Shown here piece after piece: positions 1 to 5,767 of a stretch of DNA of 5,767 bases; position 1 is the stretch's first letter; every line of letters starts with the position of its first letter. The notes under the pieces were generated by a model. That model ran no database searches and was not told the DNA's origin. It saw only the letters and a program-made list of their open reading frames with translations. This DNA comes from Bacteroidia bacterium (GTDB lineage: Bacteria > Bacteroidota > Bacteroidia > Bacteroidales > Azobacteroidaceae): positions 1 through 5,767 of the forward strand of contig BNTP01000148.1 of NCBI GenBank assembly GCA_025996695.1, written 5' to 3'. Both the position numbers and the translations under genes were made by a program.

Positions 1-1
1 G

Positions 2-127
2 ATTTTTTGGAACTTGCTGCAAAATTCAGAGCAAGCAACCGTCAGTCTTGATTTGAAGCATTTGGGGATGGTATTTTTCAATCCTAAACTGCCGAAAAAA
101 CACTATAAAATTCATTGGAAAAATTGA
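2..127 (+). CDS. C-terminal end of an unrecognised protein (5' partial)
   Basis: An open frame enters from the left edge and runs for 41 codons to a TGA at 125-127. The visible residues end in [12 protein letters not shown], a basic, aromatic tail. I do not recognise the family and no motif is visible. The reason to call it a gene is its end: the stop lies only 2 nt before the ATG of the adenosyltransferase, which is typical of translationally coupled operon genes. The other two plus frames close by about position 55. It is inferred to be the upstream member of the same transcription unit. The fragment is too short for a functional statement. Confidence 0.55.
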   Translation: MFWNLLQNSEQATVSLDLKHLGMVFFNPKLPKKHYKIHWKN

Positions 128-129
128 AA

Positions 130-712
130 ATGGAAAAAAGCAAAATTTACACCCGCACAGGCGACACGGGTTACACTTCCTTAGTGGGAGGAAAACGCGT
201 GTCAAAAACAGATGCCCGCATTGAAGCCTACGGCACAGTGGACGAATTGAACTCGTTCATAGCCTGCCTATTGGACGAAATCGACGATCCGGCGGACAGA
301 AAATTCTTATTGCAAGTGCAACACGATTTGTTTACATTGGGGGCGTACCTCGCTACAGCCCCCCCCCCCCCCTCAGGGGGGGAGTGAGAGTAGACTAACT
401 ATGTGGGGTAGTGCGGGCTTAGATGGGGCGGGAGAGCTCGAGGCCGAAATGGACAAAATCGCCAATCTAATTCCATCAAGCAATAAATTTATTTTGCCGG
501 GCGGCTGCAAAAGCAATTCGTTGGCTCATGTGTGTCGAACCATCTGTCGCAGGGCTGAAAGGCGTTTTTACGCACTTAGCGAGCATGAATCACTCGACCC
601 GACAGCCTTAAAATACATCAATCGCCTGTCCGATTATTTCTTCCTTTTGGCACGCAAACAAAGTTTTTTATGCAATCAAGATGAAATTTTTTGGGAAAAG
701 CCTTGCGAATAA
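130..712 (+). pseudogene. PduO-type cob(I)alamin adenosyltransferase, frame broken at a C14 tract
   Basis: The family transfers the adenosyl group of ATP to cob(I)alamin (or cob(I)yrinic acid a,c-diamide) to give adenosylcobalamin in the cytoplasm. ATG 130 is preferred because the alternative TTG at 115 lies inside the upstream gene. The first part has the ATP-binding motif [14 protein letters not shown] and [14 protein letters not shown]; the second has FILPGG, RTICRRAERR and INRLSDYFFLLAR. They sit in different frames: the first stops at TGA 385-387 (85 aa) and the second is in the next frame. Reading the run at 359-372 as 13 C's instead of 14 gives one 193-aa protein, close to the usual 180-200 aa. 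The restored stretch between LAT (about residue 76) and LEAEMDKI (about 103) is Pro/Gly/Ser-rich and slightly longer than in relatives. All core motifs are intact, so the gene may be phase-variable, newly inactivated or misread. Family call is secure; status is uncertain. Confidence 0.9.
359..382. repeat. C14 homopolymer plus C7-TCA-G7 inverted repeat
   Basis: Fourteen consecutive C's (359-372) are followed by TCA and seven G's (376-382). The last seven C's and the G's can pair around a 3-nt loop. The tract sits in the adenosyltransferase coding region, at the junction between its two frames, in a loop between two conserved blocks. Slippage by one base switches the gene between broken and intact reading. 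Confidence 0.95.
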
Positions 713-732
713 GATTTTTTTGACTACTTTTG
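703..732 (+). promoter_or_regulatory. Candidate Bacteroidota promoter for the DUF2795 gene
   Basis: TTG at 703-705 and TACTTTTG at 725-732 are separated by 19 nt. They match the Bacteroidota pattern TTG-N17-23-TAnnTTTG. The upstream box overlaps the last codons of the adenosyltransferase. A start just downstream would give an AT-rich 5' leader of roughly 85 nt before ATG 826. Inferred from the motif only. Confidence 0.5.
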
Positions 733-772
733 CGGAAAAATTGACGTGTAGAATTATGAATTGATGTACAAA

Positions 773-819
773 TAATTCTTAATTTTTAATCTTTAATTCT
801 TAATTTTTAATTCTTAATT
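773..819. repeat. AT-only-like short tandem repeat in the DUF2795 leader
   Basis: TAATTCTTAATTTTTAAT occurs exactly at 773-790 and 794-811, a 21-bp offset. A partial third copy, TAATTCTTAATT, lies at 808-819. The array is built from heptamers of the TTAATTC/TTAATTTT type and stops 6 nt before the start codon, so it forms most of the presumed leader. Confidence 0.8.
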
Positions 820-825
820 AAAAAT

Positions 826-1047
826 ATGTACTGGACATTAGAATTAGCTTCAAAATTAGAAGATGCGCCTTGGCCTGCATCTAAAGACGAATTGGTGGAC
901 TTCGCAATGCGTTCCGGCGCGCCCCAAGAAGTGGTGGAAAACCTCCAAGAAATAGAAGACGAGGGGGAAATCTACGAGTGTATCGAAGACATTTGGCCGG
1001 ATTATCCCAGCAAAGAAGACTTTTTCTTCAATGAGGAGGAGTATTAG
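826..1047 (+). CDS. Small acidic DUF2795 family protein
   Basis: This intact 73-aa protein begins MYWTLELASKLEDAPWPAS and matches the DUF2795 proteins common in Bacteroidota; their function is not established. It is strongly acidic, with about 22 Asp/Glu against 4 Lys/Arg, and ends in an acidic and aromatic tail (FFFNEEEY). The helix-like stretch SKDELVDFAMRSGAPQEVVENL, about residues 19-40, resembles the small helical fold expected for the family. There is no signal peptide or membrane segment, so it is probably cytosolic. ATG 826 follows an A-rich stretch, as is usual for Bacteroidota starts, and has a candidate promoter about 95 nt upstream. It lies 113 nt after the adenosyltransferase and is likely transcribed separately. 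The family call is firm; the role is unknown. Confidence 0.9.
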   Translation: MYWTLELASKLEDAPWPASKDELVDFAMRSGAPQEVVENLQEIEDEGEIYECIEDIWPDYPSKEDFFFNEEEY

Positions 1048-1094
1048 TCTTGAACTGTGATTGATGTGATTTTTGTGATTTATGTGATTGAATG
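1048..1094. repeat. GTGATT-rich dispersed repeat, single arm
   Basis: Directly after the DUF2795 stop the sequence begins TCTTGAACTGTGATT and continues with repeated TGTGATT-like heptamers. The same 15 bases occur on the opposite strand at 3318-3332, as one arm of a longer hairpin. Two copies, both directly behind coding regions, point to a dispersed repeat family. Confidence 0.7.
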
Positions 1095-1124
1095 AAGCGT
1101 TTCCTGCAAGCAATTTCTGATTTT

Positions 1125-1170
1125 GTCCCGCAGGGACAGTACTTTATTAACCGAAGACTTCAGTCTACGG
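1125..1170. repeat. Palindromic repeat: GTCCC hairpin plus second hairpin
   Basis: GTCCC-GCA-GGGAC at 1125-1137 is a perfect 5-bp hairpin. After a linker containing ACTTTATTAA comes a second one, CCGAAGACT / AGTCTACGG (1151-1170), with a 2-nt loop and one mismatch in nine. This layout resembles short palindromic elements scattered between genes in Bacteroidota genomes (from memory, not searched). It lies between two convergent genes. There is no T-tract, so I do not call a terminator. Confidence 0.7.
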
Positions 1171-1194
1171 TATAAAAATGATAAGATTTCATTA

Positions 1195-1264
1195 GTCCCG
1201 CATGGGACGGTACTTGAGATGGGTTCAATTTTGCTGAATCACAATGTGTCGTCCCATGCGGGAC
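1195..1264. repeat. 70-bp fold-back element with perfect 15-bp terminal inverted repeats
   Basis: GTCCCGCATGGGACG at 1195-1209 is the exact reverse complement of 1250-1264. Each arm is itself a GTCCC/GGGAC palindrome, like the copy at 1125. The arms enclose 40 nt with no recognisable content. The sequence after the left arm (GTACTT) also follows the copy at 1125, which ties the three together as one family. Confidence 0.8.
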
Positions 1265-1298
1265 AAGGAGGAAATGCCAAGTAGCTGTCGTTTATGTT

Positions 1299-2634
1299 TT
1301 AACTACTCCCTACTTGCCCAACTTTTGCAATCGCATAAAGGGGATAAATTTTCAGTTGGGGCAACATTCCGAAATTTTCCAACGAGGTGCGAATGCCATA
1401 CGGGGATTTTTTTTCCGATAAAAAATTGGTACATGCTTTGCATCGAACCTTTTGTACCGGATTTGACTTCTAAGGGAATGGCTTCCTGATCATATTGAAT
1501 GACGTAATCGACTTCCGCTTCGCTGCCTCGTTTTTCGCGCAACCAATAATACAGTTGCGTCGGATTGGAACTGGGTGCTGCTTTCAATAGTTCAAGCCCG
1601 ACAAATAACTCAGCTAATGCTCCTTTATTGATTTGTATGATGCCTTCTCCCAACAATATTTGTGAGACATCCAACCGTAAAAACCGTTGCAAAATGCCGG
1701 TATCGTAAATCAGATATTTGCGAAATTTGGTGTTGACAGTCGCCCCTAAGGGTATTCCATTCGCGGAAGTATAGGTGACCGGATAAATAATTCCGGCTAA
1801 TTCCAGCAACGACATACTTTCTTTAATTTGTTGCAGATTGGAATTTGAATCGGCTTTGGAATAAATAAATTTCCCTCCCGTTTGGTCAATAACGGAAGAA
1901 AAAACTTCCCGCAAACGTGCTGTTGGTACTCTGGATTTATATTTGGAAAAATCGTCGAGAAGCGACAACATCAAATCGTCCAAGACTGATTGACATTCCA
2001 GTAACGACCTTGTTTTCACATAAGTCGCAACCACTTCCGGCATGCCTCCAATGAGAATAAAGTAGATCAAATGCTGAACCAATTTTTGATGCACTCCATC
2101 AAATAAAGGCTTTTCCGGCGATGCTTTTTGTAAAGCGCCAGCAAGCGTATCCAAATCCATTGCGCGCAGGTATTCCTCAAATGAAAACGGATATAAAAAC
2201 AGGGAACGAACGCGTCCTACCCCAAATGAGGGCAATTCCTCTAATGCAAATTCCAACAATGAACCGGCTGCAATCACGTGCATTTCAGGAAAATCCTCAT
2301 AGAAATACCTCAATGAAGAAATAGCCGGAATACACGATTGAATCTCGTCCAAAAACAACAAGGTTCGACCGGGAATGATTCGCACATCAAACATGAGCGA
2401 TAGCTCCTCGCATATTTGTTGGGGCGACAAACTTTTTTCAAACAAGGGTTTGGCTGCCTGATGCGCCTTTTTGTCAAAATTAATTTCCAAAAAATAATCA
2501 AATTTTTTGCCTAATTCCCTTACCGCAGAAGATTTTCCCACTTGACGCGCTCCTCGCAAAAGCAAGGGCTTCCTGCGCGCAGAGGCCTTCCAATCCAATA
2601 AACTCTTGTCAATCAACCGTTTAATGTATTTCAT
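1299..2634 (-). pseudogene. DUF4143-type AAA ATPase (AAA_14), C-terminus frameshifted
   Basis: The protein belongs to the ATP-binding AAA_14/DUF4143 family, usually described as orphan ATPases with a nuclease-like C-terminal fold; substrate and partner are unknown. Visible motifs are Walker A GARQVGKSS (28-36), Walker B LLFLDEIQ (92-99), the sensor-like AAGSLLEFAL (122-131), GVGRV (138-142), IYDTGILQRFL (309-319), and a PD-(D/E)xK-like pair with D376 and LEVK (388-391). As read, the frame ends at 1303 (443 aa) with a tail unlike the family. Removing one base from the A6 run at 1420-1425, after Gln403, gives QFLSEKKSPYGIRTSLENF and then IYPLYAI, the expected end, with a stop at 1299 (444 aa). 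ATG 2634 has an SD-like AGAAGGAT 6 nt upstream, and a promoter-like site lies at 2662-2695. The domains needed for ATP binding are intact. Repeats flank it on both sides, so it may be an accessory gene. Confidence 0.88.
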
Positions 2635-2661
2635 CGTTCAATCCTTCTTTTATTTTTTTTG

Positions 2662-2695
2662 CAAAGATAGTAAAAAATAAGAAATGTAGGGGCAA
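2662..2695 (-). promoter_or_regulatory. Candidate Bacteroidota promoter of the AAA ATPase gene
   Basis: On the minus strand TATCTTTG (plus 2662-2669) fits TAnnTTTG, and a TTG (plus 2693-2695) lies 23 nt upstream, at the long end of the accepted spacing. The leader to ATG 2634 would be about 20 nt. The upstream box lies inside the first unit of the 33-bp tandem array. Confidence 0.5.
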
Positions 2696-2829
2696 TAAGT
2701 AACAAAAAAATGAGAAATGTAGGGGCAATAAGTGACAAAAAAATGAGAAATGTAGGGGCAATAAGTGACAAAAAAATGAGAAATGTAGGGGCAATAAGCA
2801 GCAAAAAATGAGAAATGTAGGGGCAATGA
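2671..2829. repeat. 33-bp tandem repeat array, five units
   Basis: The core GAAATGTAGGGGCAAT begins at 2681, 2714, 2747, 2780 and 2812, so the spacing is 33, 33, 33 and 32. Units are separated by ATAAGTGAC and an A-run of 6-7. The last unit breaks off after the core. The array ends at the presumed promoter of the AAA ATPase. Units are near-identical with no unique spacers between them, so this is a minisatellite and not a CRISPR array. Confidence 0.95.
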
Positions 2830-2841
2830 TTTGGTTTTAGA

Positions 2842-2879
2842 CAAAAAAAACAACTCTACAGACAGTTTTGTCTGTAGAG
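2842..2879 (-). terminator. Intrinsic terminator on the minus strand
   Basis: CTCTACAGACA (2854-2864) and TGTCTGTAGAG (2869-2879) form a perfect 11-bp stem with a 4-nt loop. Read on the minus strand the stem is followed by TTG and then eight T's (plus 2843-2850). It would end transcripts from the winged-helix gene before the AAA ATPase promoter. The plus side of the stem has no T-tract, so it looks one-directional. Confidence 0.8.
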
Positions 2880-2890
2880 AATGGATTAGG

Positions 2891-3011
2891 GGCTGTTTCA
2901 AATGCCGGATTTTCCGTCCTTGCGAGCAAAGCGAAGCAATCCATGCCTATTTACAAACTCCGGAGGGCCATGCTGGTTTGCAAAGACGTTTCATTGACTT
3001 TTGAGACAGCC
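2891..3011. mobile_element. 121-bp MITE-like element with imperfect terminal inverted repeats
   Basis: The left end GGCTGTTTCAAA (2891-2902) matches the reverse complement of the right end TTTGAGACAGCC (3000-3011) at 11 of 12 positions. The ends resemble the GGCTGTCTCAAAA type seen at some insertion-sequence termini (recalled, not searched). Inside, about 2914-2942, is CCGTCCTTGCGAGCAAAGCG followed by AAGCAATCC, very like the dispersed 'CGTCATTGCGAGCGAAGCGAAGCAATCC' class found in many bacteria. It encodes nothing convincing. No clear target duplication was found. It lies between the winged-helix stop and its terminator. Confidence 0.6.
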
Positions 3012-3027
3012 GCTGTGCCCAATCGAC

Positions 3028-3228
3028 TCAGAGTATCAAGGCAACGTAAACGTCCGTTTCGTTTTCGTGAAAGTGCAGTTTGTCTTCACGAGCCAACCAG
3101 CCCAGTGCTGCATACACTTCTTTTTCAGTCAATTTTGTCAACTTCTTTAACTCTTTCACTGACTTTTGTCCGTCTTCGCTCAATACCTTCCAAACATTAC
3201 CGGCATTTGCTCCAATTTTTTCTTTCAT
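3028..3228 (-). CDS. Small winged helix-turn-helix protein (DUF2582-like)
   Basis: This 66-aa protein begins MKEKIGANAGNVWKVLSED and continues with a helix-turn-helix-like run, KSVKELKKLTKLTEKEVYAA and then LGWLAREDKL (about 22-51). It ends in a short beta-wing-like tail. The pattern fits the DUF2582 winged-helix proteins of Bacteroidota, whose DNA target and role are not established. It is a single domain without an effector domain, signal or membrane segment, so it would act in the cytoplasm, possibly as a DNA-binding dimer. ATG 3228 is preceded by the A-rich CAAACAAAAAG. It lies 111 nt after the TPR gene on the same strand; a long imperfect hairpin occupies most of that gap. No obvious own promoter was found, and the terminator at 2842-2879 probably ends its transcript. 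Confidence 0.8.
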   Translation of the reverse strand: MKEKIGANAGNVWKVLSEDGQKSVKELKKLTKLTEKEVYAALGWLAREDKLHFHENETDVYVALIL

Positions 3229-3242
3229 GATCGTTACTTTTT

Positions 3243-3332
3243 GTTTGAATTATGATTCATTTGATTGCGTGATAGAGATGGATTCCTAAAAATCATAGTT
3301 CATCACAAAATCAGATGAATCACAGTTCAAGA
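3243..3332. repeat. 90-bp imperfect palindrome of GTGATT-type arms
   Basis: The left arm from TTGAATTATGATTCAT (3243) pairs with the right arm ending ATGAATCACAGTTCAA (to about 3330). Arms of about 43 nt pair at most positions. Several differences are T-G or G-T on the plus strand, so plus-strand RNA would keep them as wobble pairs. The right arm carries the 15-bp motif also seen at 1048-1062. It fills the gap between the TPR and winged-helix genes. Confidence 0.75.
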
Positions 3333-3339
3333 TTAATTA

Positions 3340-4572
3340 TTATTGTTCTGAATAAATTTTATCCCATTTATCGTAATTAGCATTGTCTTTCAATGCATAG
3401 TAGATGTTGTGCAAGGCCAAAATCGCATCGGAATCCTGATTGTTGAGTGCATACGCTTTCTCAAAATAAGGAATAGCCGTTTTGAAATCAGCTTTTACGT
3501 CTTTCATCGCTTCTTCATATTTTTTATTATCGGAAATATCCGCCGTTGCCGCACGTTTTTCTACGCCACGATTGTAATACAACCGACCGAGGTGCGAAAG
3601 AATTTCGGCATTGTCAGGAGCTATTGCCAATGCTTTTTCGATGCTGGCAATTGCCTGAGGAATATCGTTTTTCTTTTCATACACAACTCCCAATGCATCA
3701 GGCAGTTGCGCATTCGTTGGATCAAGTTCGATTGCTTTATTCAGATAGTCAATCGCTTCGTCCGTTTGTTCGTTATTGAGTTTAATGTTAATCAAATTCA
3801 ACAGAAAATAGGACTCCTGAGAAAATTTGTCAACGCCGGCTTGCAATGTTTTTTCAAAATTTGCAGAATCCTTTTTTTGAACGTATTCGCTTGCCAATTG
3901 TTTGTAAATTTCCACTTCATTGAAGCCATAATCTTTGATTTCATCATAAATGGCAATCGCTTTGTCGCGATCAGGAATCAACGAAGCCGCCACGCCTGCA
4001 TAATAACGCACTTTTACCGAATTGGTGTCTGTTGCCAATGGTTCAAATTTAGCATCTTTATCGCCCACAAACATCGCTAACGAAGGAATATCGCCAAAAA
4101 ACTTGAAATTTTCATAAGCCTTCACGTAGTTTTCTTTTTCATAAAAATAACTACCTGCATTGATGTAATAAGGACGATTGGCCTTCAAAATACCTTTGAT
4201 GTCTTTGCGGTATTTTGATTTCACTTTGCCTTTTTCGTCGGGCAACTGATCCAACTCGTCAGCTTTCAAAAACGGAGCTGTACTCGCATCCAAAGCGGTA
4301 TACATCACGGCTTCGTCCGGCTTTTGACCAAGCATTTCCTTCACTCGCTCTTTGTCGAATAACTTGTTTTCCAAATCGCCTGCAACAAACCAAGCTTCGG
4401 CACTATTGGCCGTTTCAGGGTCTGTCAGCGTTCCTTGAATCTGCGTGCGCAACTCCCCAAAATTGGGATTTGAATCCTTTAACTCTTTTTTTACTGTGTT
4501 TACTAGCTTTTGTTGACCAAAAGACGAAACACAGATCAGGCAACAAGCCGCTGTAAATAAAGTCTTTTTCAT
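3340..4572 (-). CDS. Secreted or periplasmic tetratricopeptide repeat protein
   Basis: The protein has 410 aa. It starts MKKTLFTAACCLICVSSFGQ, a typical Sec signal with a likely signal peptidase I cut near residue 19; cysteines are present but I see no clear lipobox. The mature N-terminal half (about 25-250) is helical with weak TPR-like character. TPR units are clear from about 254: DEAIDYLNKAIELDPTN (271-287), PQAIASIEKALAIAPDNAEI (305-324), and, after an Ala/Lys/Asp-rich insert (about 336-364), AIPYFEKAYALNNQDSDAI (366-384). TPR domains mediate protein-protein contacts; no enzymatic motif is visible and the partner is unknown. The gene begins 7 nt after the gyrA stop and is probably co-transcribed with it. 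ATG 4572 is chosen because it gives the full signal peptide. Confidence 0.88.
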   Translation of the reverse strand: MKKTLFTAACCLICVSSFGQQKLVNTVKKELKDSNPNFGELRTQIQGTLTDPETANSAEAWFVAGDLENKLFDKERVKEMLGQKPDEAVMYTALDASTAPFLKADELDQLPDEKGKVKSKYRKDIKGILKANRPYYINAGSYFYEKENYVKAYENFKFFGDIPSLAMFVGDKDAKFEPLATDTNSVKVRYYAGVAASLIPDRDKAIAIYDEIKDYGFNEVEIYKQLASEYVQKKDSANFEKTLQAGVDKFSQESYFLLNLINIKLNNEQTDEAIDYLNKAIELDPTNAQLPDALGVVYEKKNDIPQAIASIEKALAIAPDNAEILSHLGRLYYNRGVEKRAATADISDNKKYEEAMKDVKADFKTAIPYFEKAYALNNQDSDAILALHNIYYALKDNANYDKWDKIYSEQ

Positions 4573-4579
4573 TTTTGTA

Positions 4580-5767
4580 TTATTCTTTAATTATTATTTC
4601 TTCTGTTTGAACGTCTTCGCCCACGACTTCTTCTTCCGAAGCCACCTTACAAACGGAGGCGATTTCGTCGTCACGTTTTTCCAAATTTATCAAACGAACG
4701 CCCTGTGTGGCACGTCCGATGACATTCAGATTCTCCACTTTCAAGCGAATGGTGATACCCGATTTGTTGATAATCATCAAATCGTTGTCGTTGGTCACCG
4801 TTTTAATCGCCACAAGCGGACCGGTCTTGTCGGTGATATTCATGGTTTTGACACCCTTTCCTCCGCGATTGGTAATGCGATATTCGTCCAATTCCGAGCG
4901 TTTGCCATAGCCTTTTTCGGATACCACTAATATATGCTCGGTCGAGTCTTTAATCACAATCATACCAACGACCTCATCGCCGTCTGCGAGCTTTTGACCA
5001 CGCATACCAACAGAGTTACGCCCCACAGCACGCACTTTTGCTTCGTTGAAGCGGATGGCCAAACCTTTGCGGTTAGCAATAATGATTTCATTCGCACCGT
5101 CGGTCAGCCGCACATCTATCAATTTATCGCCCTCACGCAACTCAATCGCATTCACACCATTTTGACGCGGACGGGAATAGGCTTCAAGCGATGTCTTTTT
5201 AATCACCCCGTGTTTGGTACAGAATATCAAATAATGTGAGCTCACAAACTCCTTATCATTCAGATGTTTAACACGAACAAAAGCATTCACGCGGTCGTCG
5301 GATTCAATGTTGAGCAAATTTTGAATGGCACGCCCTTTGGACGTTTTTGTGCCTTCGGGAATCTGATAGACTTTCATCCAAAAACAGCGCCCTTTTTCGG
5401 TGAAAAACATCATAGTCGCGTGCATACTTGCCGGATAGATATATTCCACAAAATCCTCATCGCGAGATTCTGCGCCTTTCACTCCTACTCCACCACGGTG
5501 TTGCGCCTTAAATTCTGCCAACGGCGTCCGTTTGATATAGCCCAAATGCGAAATGGTAATAATCATCTCGTCATCGGCATAAAAATCTTCCGGATTCATA
5601 TCTTCTGCGGCATATACAATCTCTGTGCGACGTTTGTCGCCGAATTTGTCGCGCACTTCAATCAATTCGTCTTTGATAACGCCCATCAATAAATCGGCGT
5701 CTGCCAAAAGACTTTTCAGATAGTCGATGGTTTTCATGACTTCGTCGTATTCTGCGCGCAATTTGTC
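4580..5767 (-). CDS. gyrA: DNA gyrase subunit A, C-terminal part (5' end beyond the window)
   Basis: GyrA cuts and rejoins DNA and, with GyrB and ATP, introduces negative supercoils. The fragment (395 aa) lacks the catalytic N-terminal domain with the active-site tyrosine. It begins DKLRAEYDEVMKTIDYL at the window edge, so the gene continues beyond it. It contains the six-bladed DNA-wrapping domain: the GyrA-box region QHRGGVGVKG (about 89-98, a divergent QRRGGKG), then blade turns SKGRAIQNLL, RQNGVNAIEL, GRNSVGMRGQ, TNRGGKGVKTMNI and GRATQGVRLINL. The strong box in the fifth turn and the overall order favour GyrA over ParC. The protein ends in a short acidic tail (about 378-395). TAA lies at 4580-4582, 7 nt before the TPR start. 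Confidence 0.96.
   Translation of the reverse strand, partial: DKLRAEYDEVMKTIDYLKSLLADADLLMGVIKDELIEVRDKFGDKRRTEIVYAAEDMNPEDFYADDEMIITISHLGYIKRTPLAEFKAQHRGGVGVKGAESRDEDFVEYIYPASMHATMMFFTEKGRCFWMKVYQIPEGTKTSKGRAIQNLLNIESDDRVNAFVRVKHLNDKEFVSSHYLIFCTKHGVIKKTSLEAYSRPRQNGVNAIELREGDKLIDVRLTDGANEIIIANRKGLAIRFNEAKVRAVGRNSVGMRGQKLADGDEVVGMIVIKDSTEHILVVSEKGYGKRSELDEYRITNRGGKGVKTMNITDKTGPLVAIKTVTNDNDLMIINKSGITIRLKVENLNVIGRATQGVRLINLEKRDDEIASVCKVASEEEVVGEDVQTEEIIIKE

Noticed and set aside
115..129. TTG at 115 as the adenosyltransferase start
   Set aside because: It overlaps the upstream frame; ATG 130 gives the usual short N-terminus before the TRTGDTG motif.
856..1113. Minus-strand open frame opposite the DUF2795 gene
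   Set aside because: The plus-strand product is a recognisable conserved protein; this frame covers its antisense and part of the repeat.
1125..1170. Bidirectional terminator between the convergent genes
   Set aside because: The hairpins are short and neither strand has a following T-tract.
1244..1489. Plus-strand open frame with an AGGAGG-like sequence before an internal ATG at 1274
   Set aside because: It lies in the palindromic repeat and antisense to the ATPase C-terminus, with no family match.
2671..2829. Possible CRISPR array
   Set aside because: Units are near-identical over the whole period, with no unique spacers and no cas genes in view.
2650..2901. Minus-strand open frame with 11-residue periodic repeats (SHFFVTYCPYI type)
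   Set aside because: It is a translation of the 33-bp array (a multiple of three), begins at a TTG at the end of the MITE-like element, reads through the terminator hairpin, and has a 32-bp unit and no plausible protein character.
3409..4080. Long plus-strand open frame (223 codons)
   Set aside because: It is antisense to the TPR gene, whose signal peptide and TPR motifs are clear; its own composition is rich in Phe, Ile, Arg and Cys, as expected of a shadow frame.

Overview
The window looks like a chromosomal segment from a Bacteroidota organism, most likely order Bacteroidales. This is inferred from the gene families (a DUF2795 protein, a DUF2582-type winged-helix protein, a gyrA C-terminus close to those of Bacteroides), from promoter-like TAnnTTTG boxes with an upstream TTG, and from A-rich translation starts. 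No species can be named.

Layout. On the plus strand, the tail of an unrecognised gene (to 127) is followed after 2 nt by a PduO-type cobalamin adenosyltransferase (130-712). Its frame is broken at a run of 14 C's. A promoter-like site and an AT-rich repeat lead into a small acidic DUF2795 gene (826-1047). From about 1048 to 1298 lies a convergent intergenic region filled with dispersed palindromic repeats. Everything to the right is on the minus strand: a DUF4143 AAA ATPase (2634 to about 1299) whose last ~40 codons are out of frame, a 33-bp tandem array at its promoter, a terminator hairpin, a 121-bp MITE-like element, a small winged-helix gene (3228-3028), a long imperfect hairpin, a secreted TPR protein (4572-3340) and the C-terminal part of gyrA (4580 to the right edge).

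How the genes work together. gyrA and the TPR gene are 7 nt apart and probably co-transcribed. The winged-helix gene follows on the same strand. The adenosyltransferase prepares coenzyme B12. The ATPase looks like an accessory cassette, since repeats bound it on both sides.

Most notable. Two genes carry single-base-excess frameshifts at homopolymers (C14 and A6). Both are repaired by removing one base, which suggests phase variation, decay or homopolymer sequencing error. The non-coding DNA holds at least five distinct repeat types. I see no convincing new multi-gene system.
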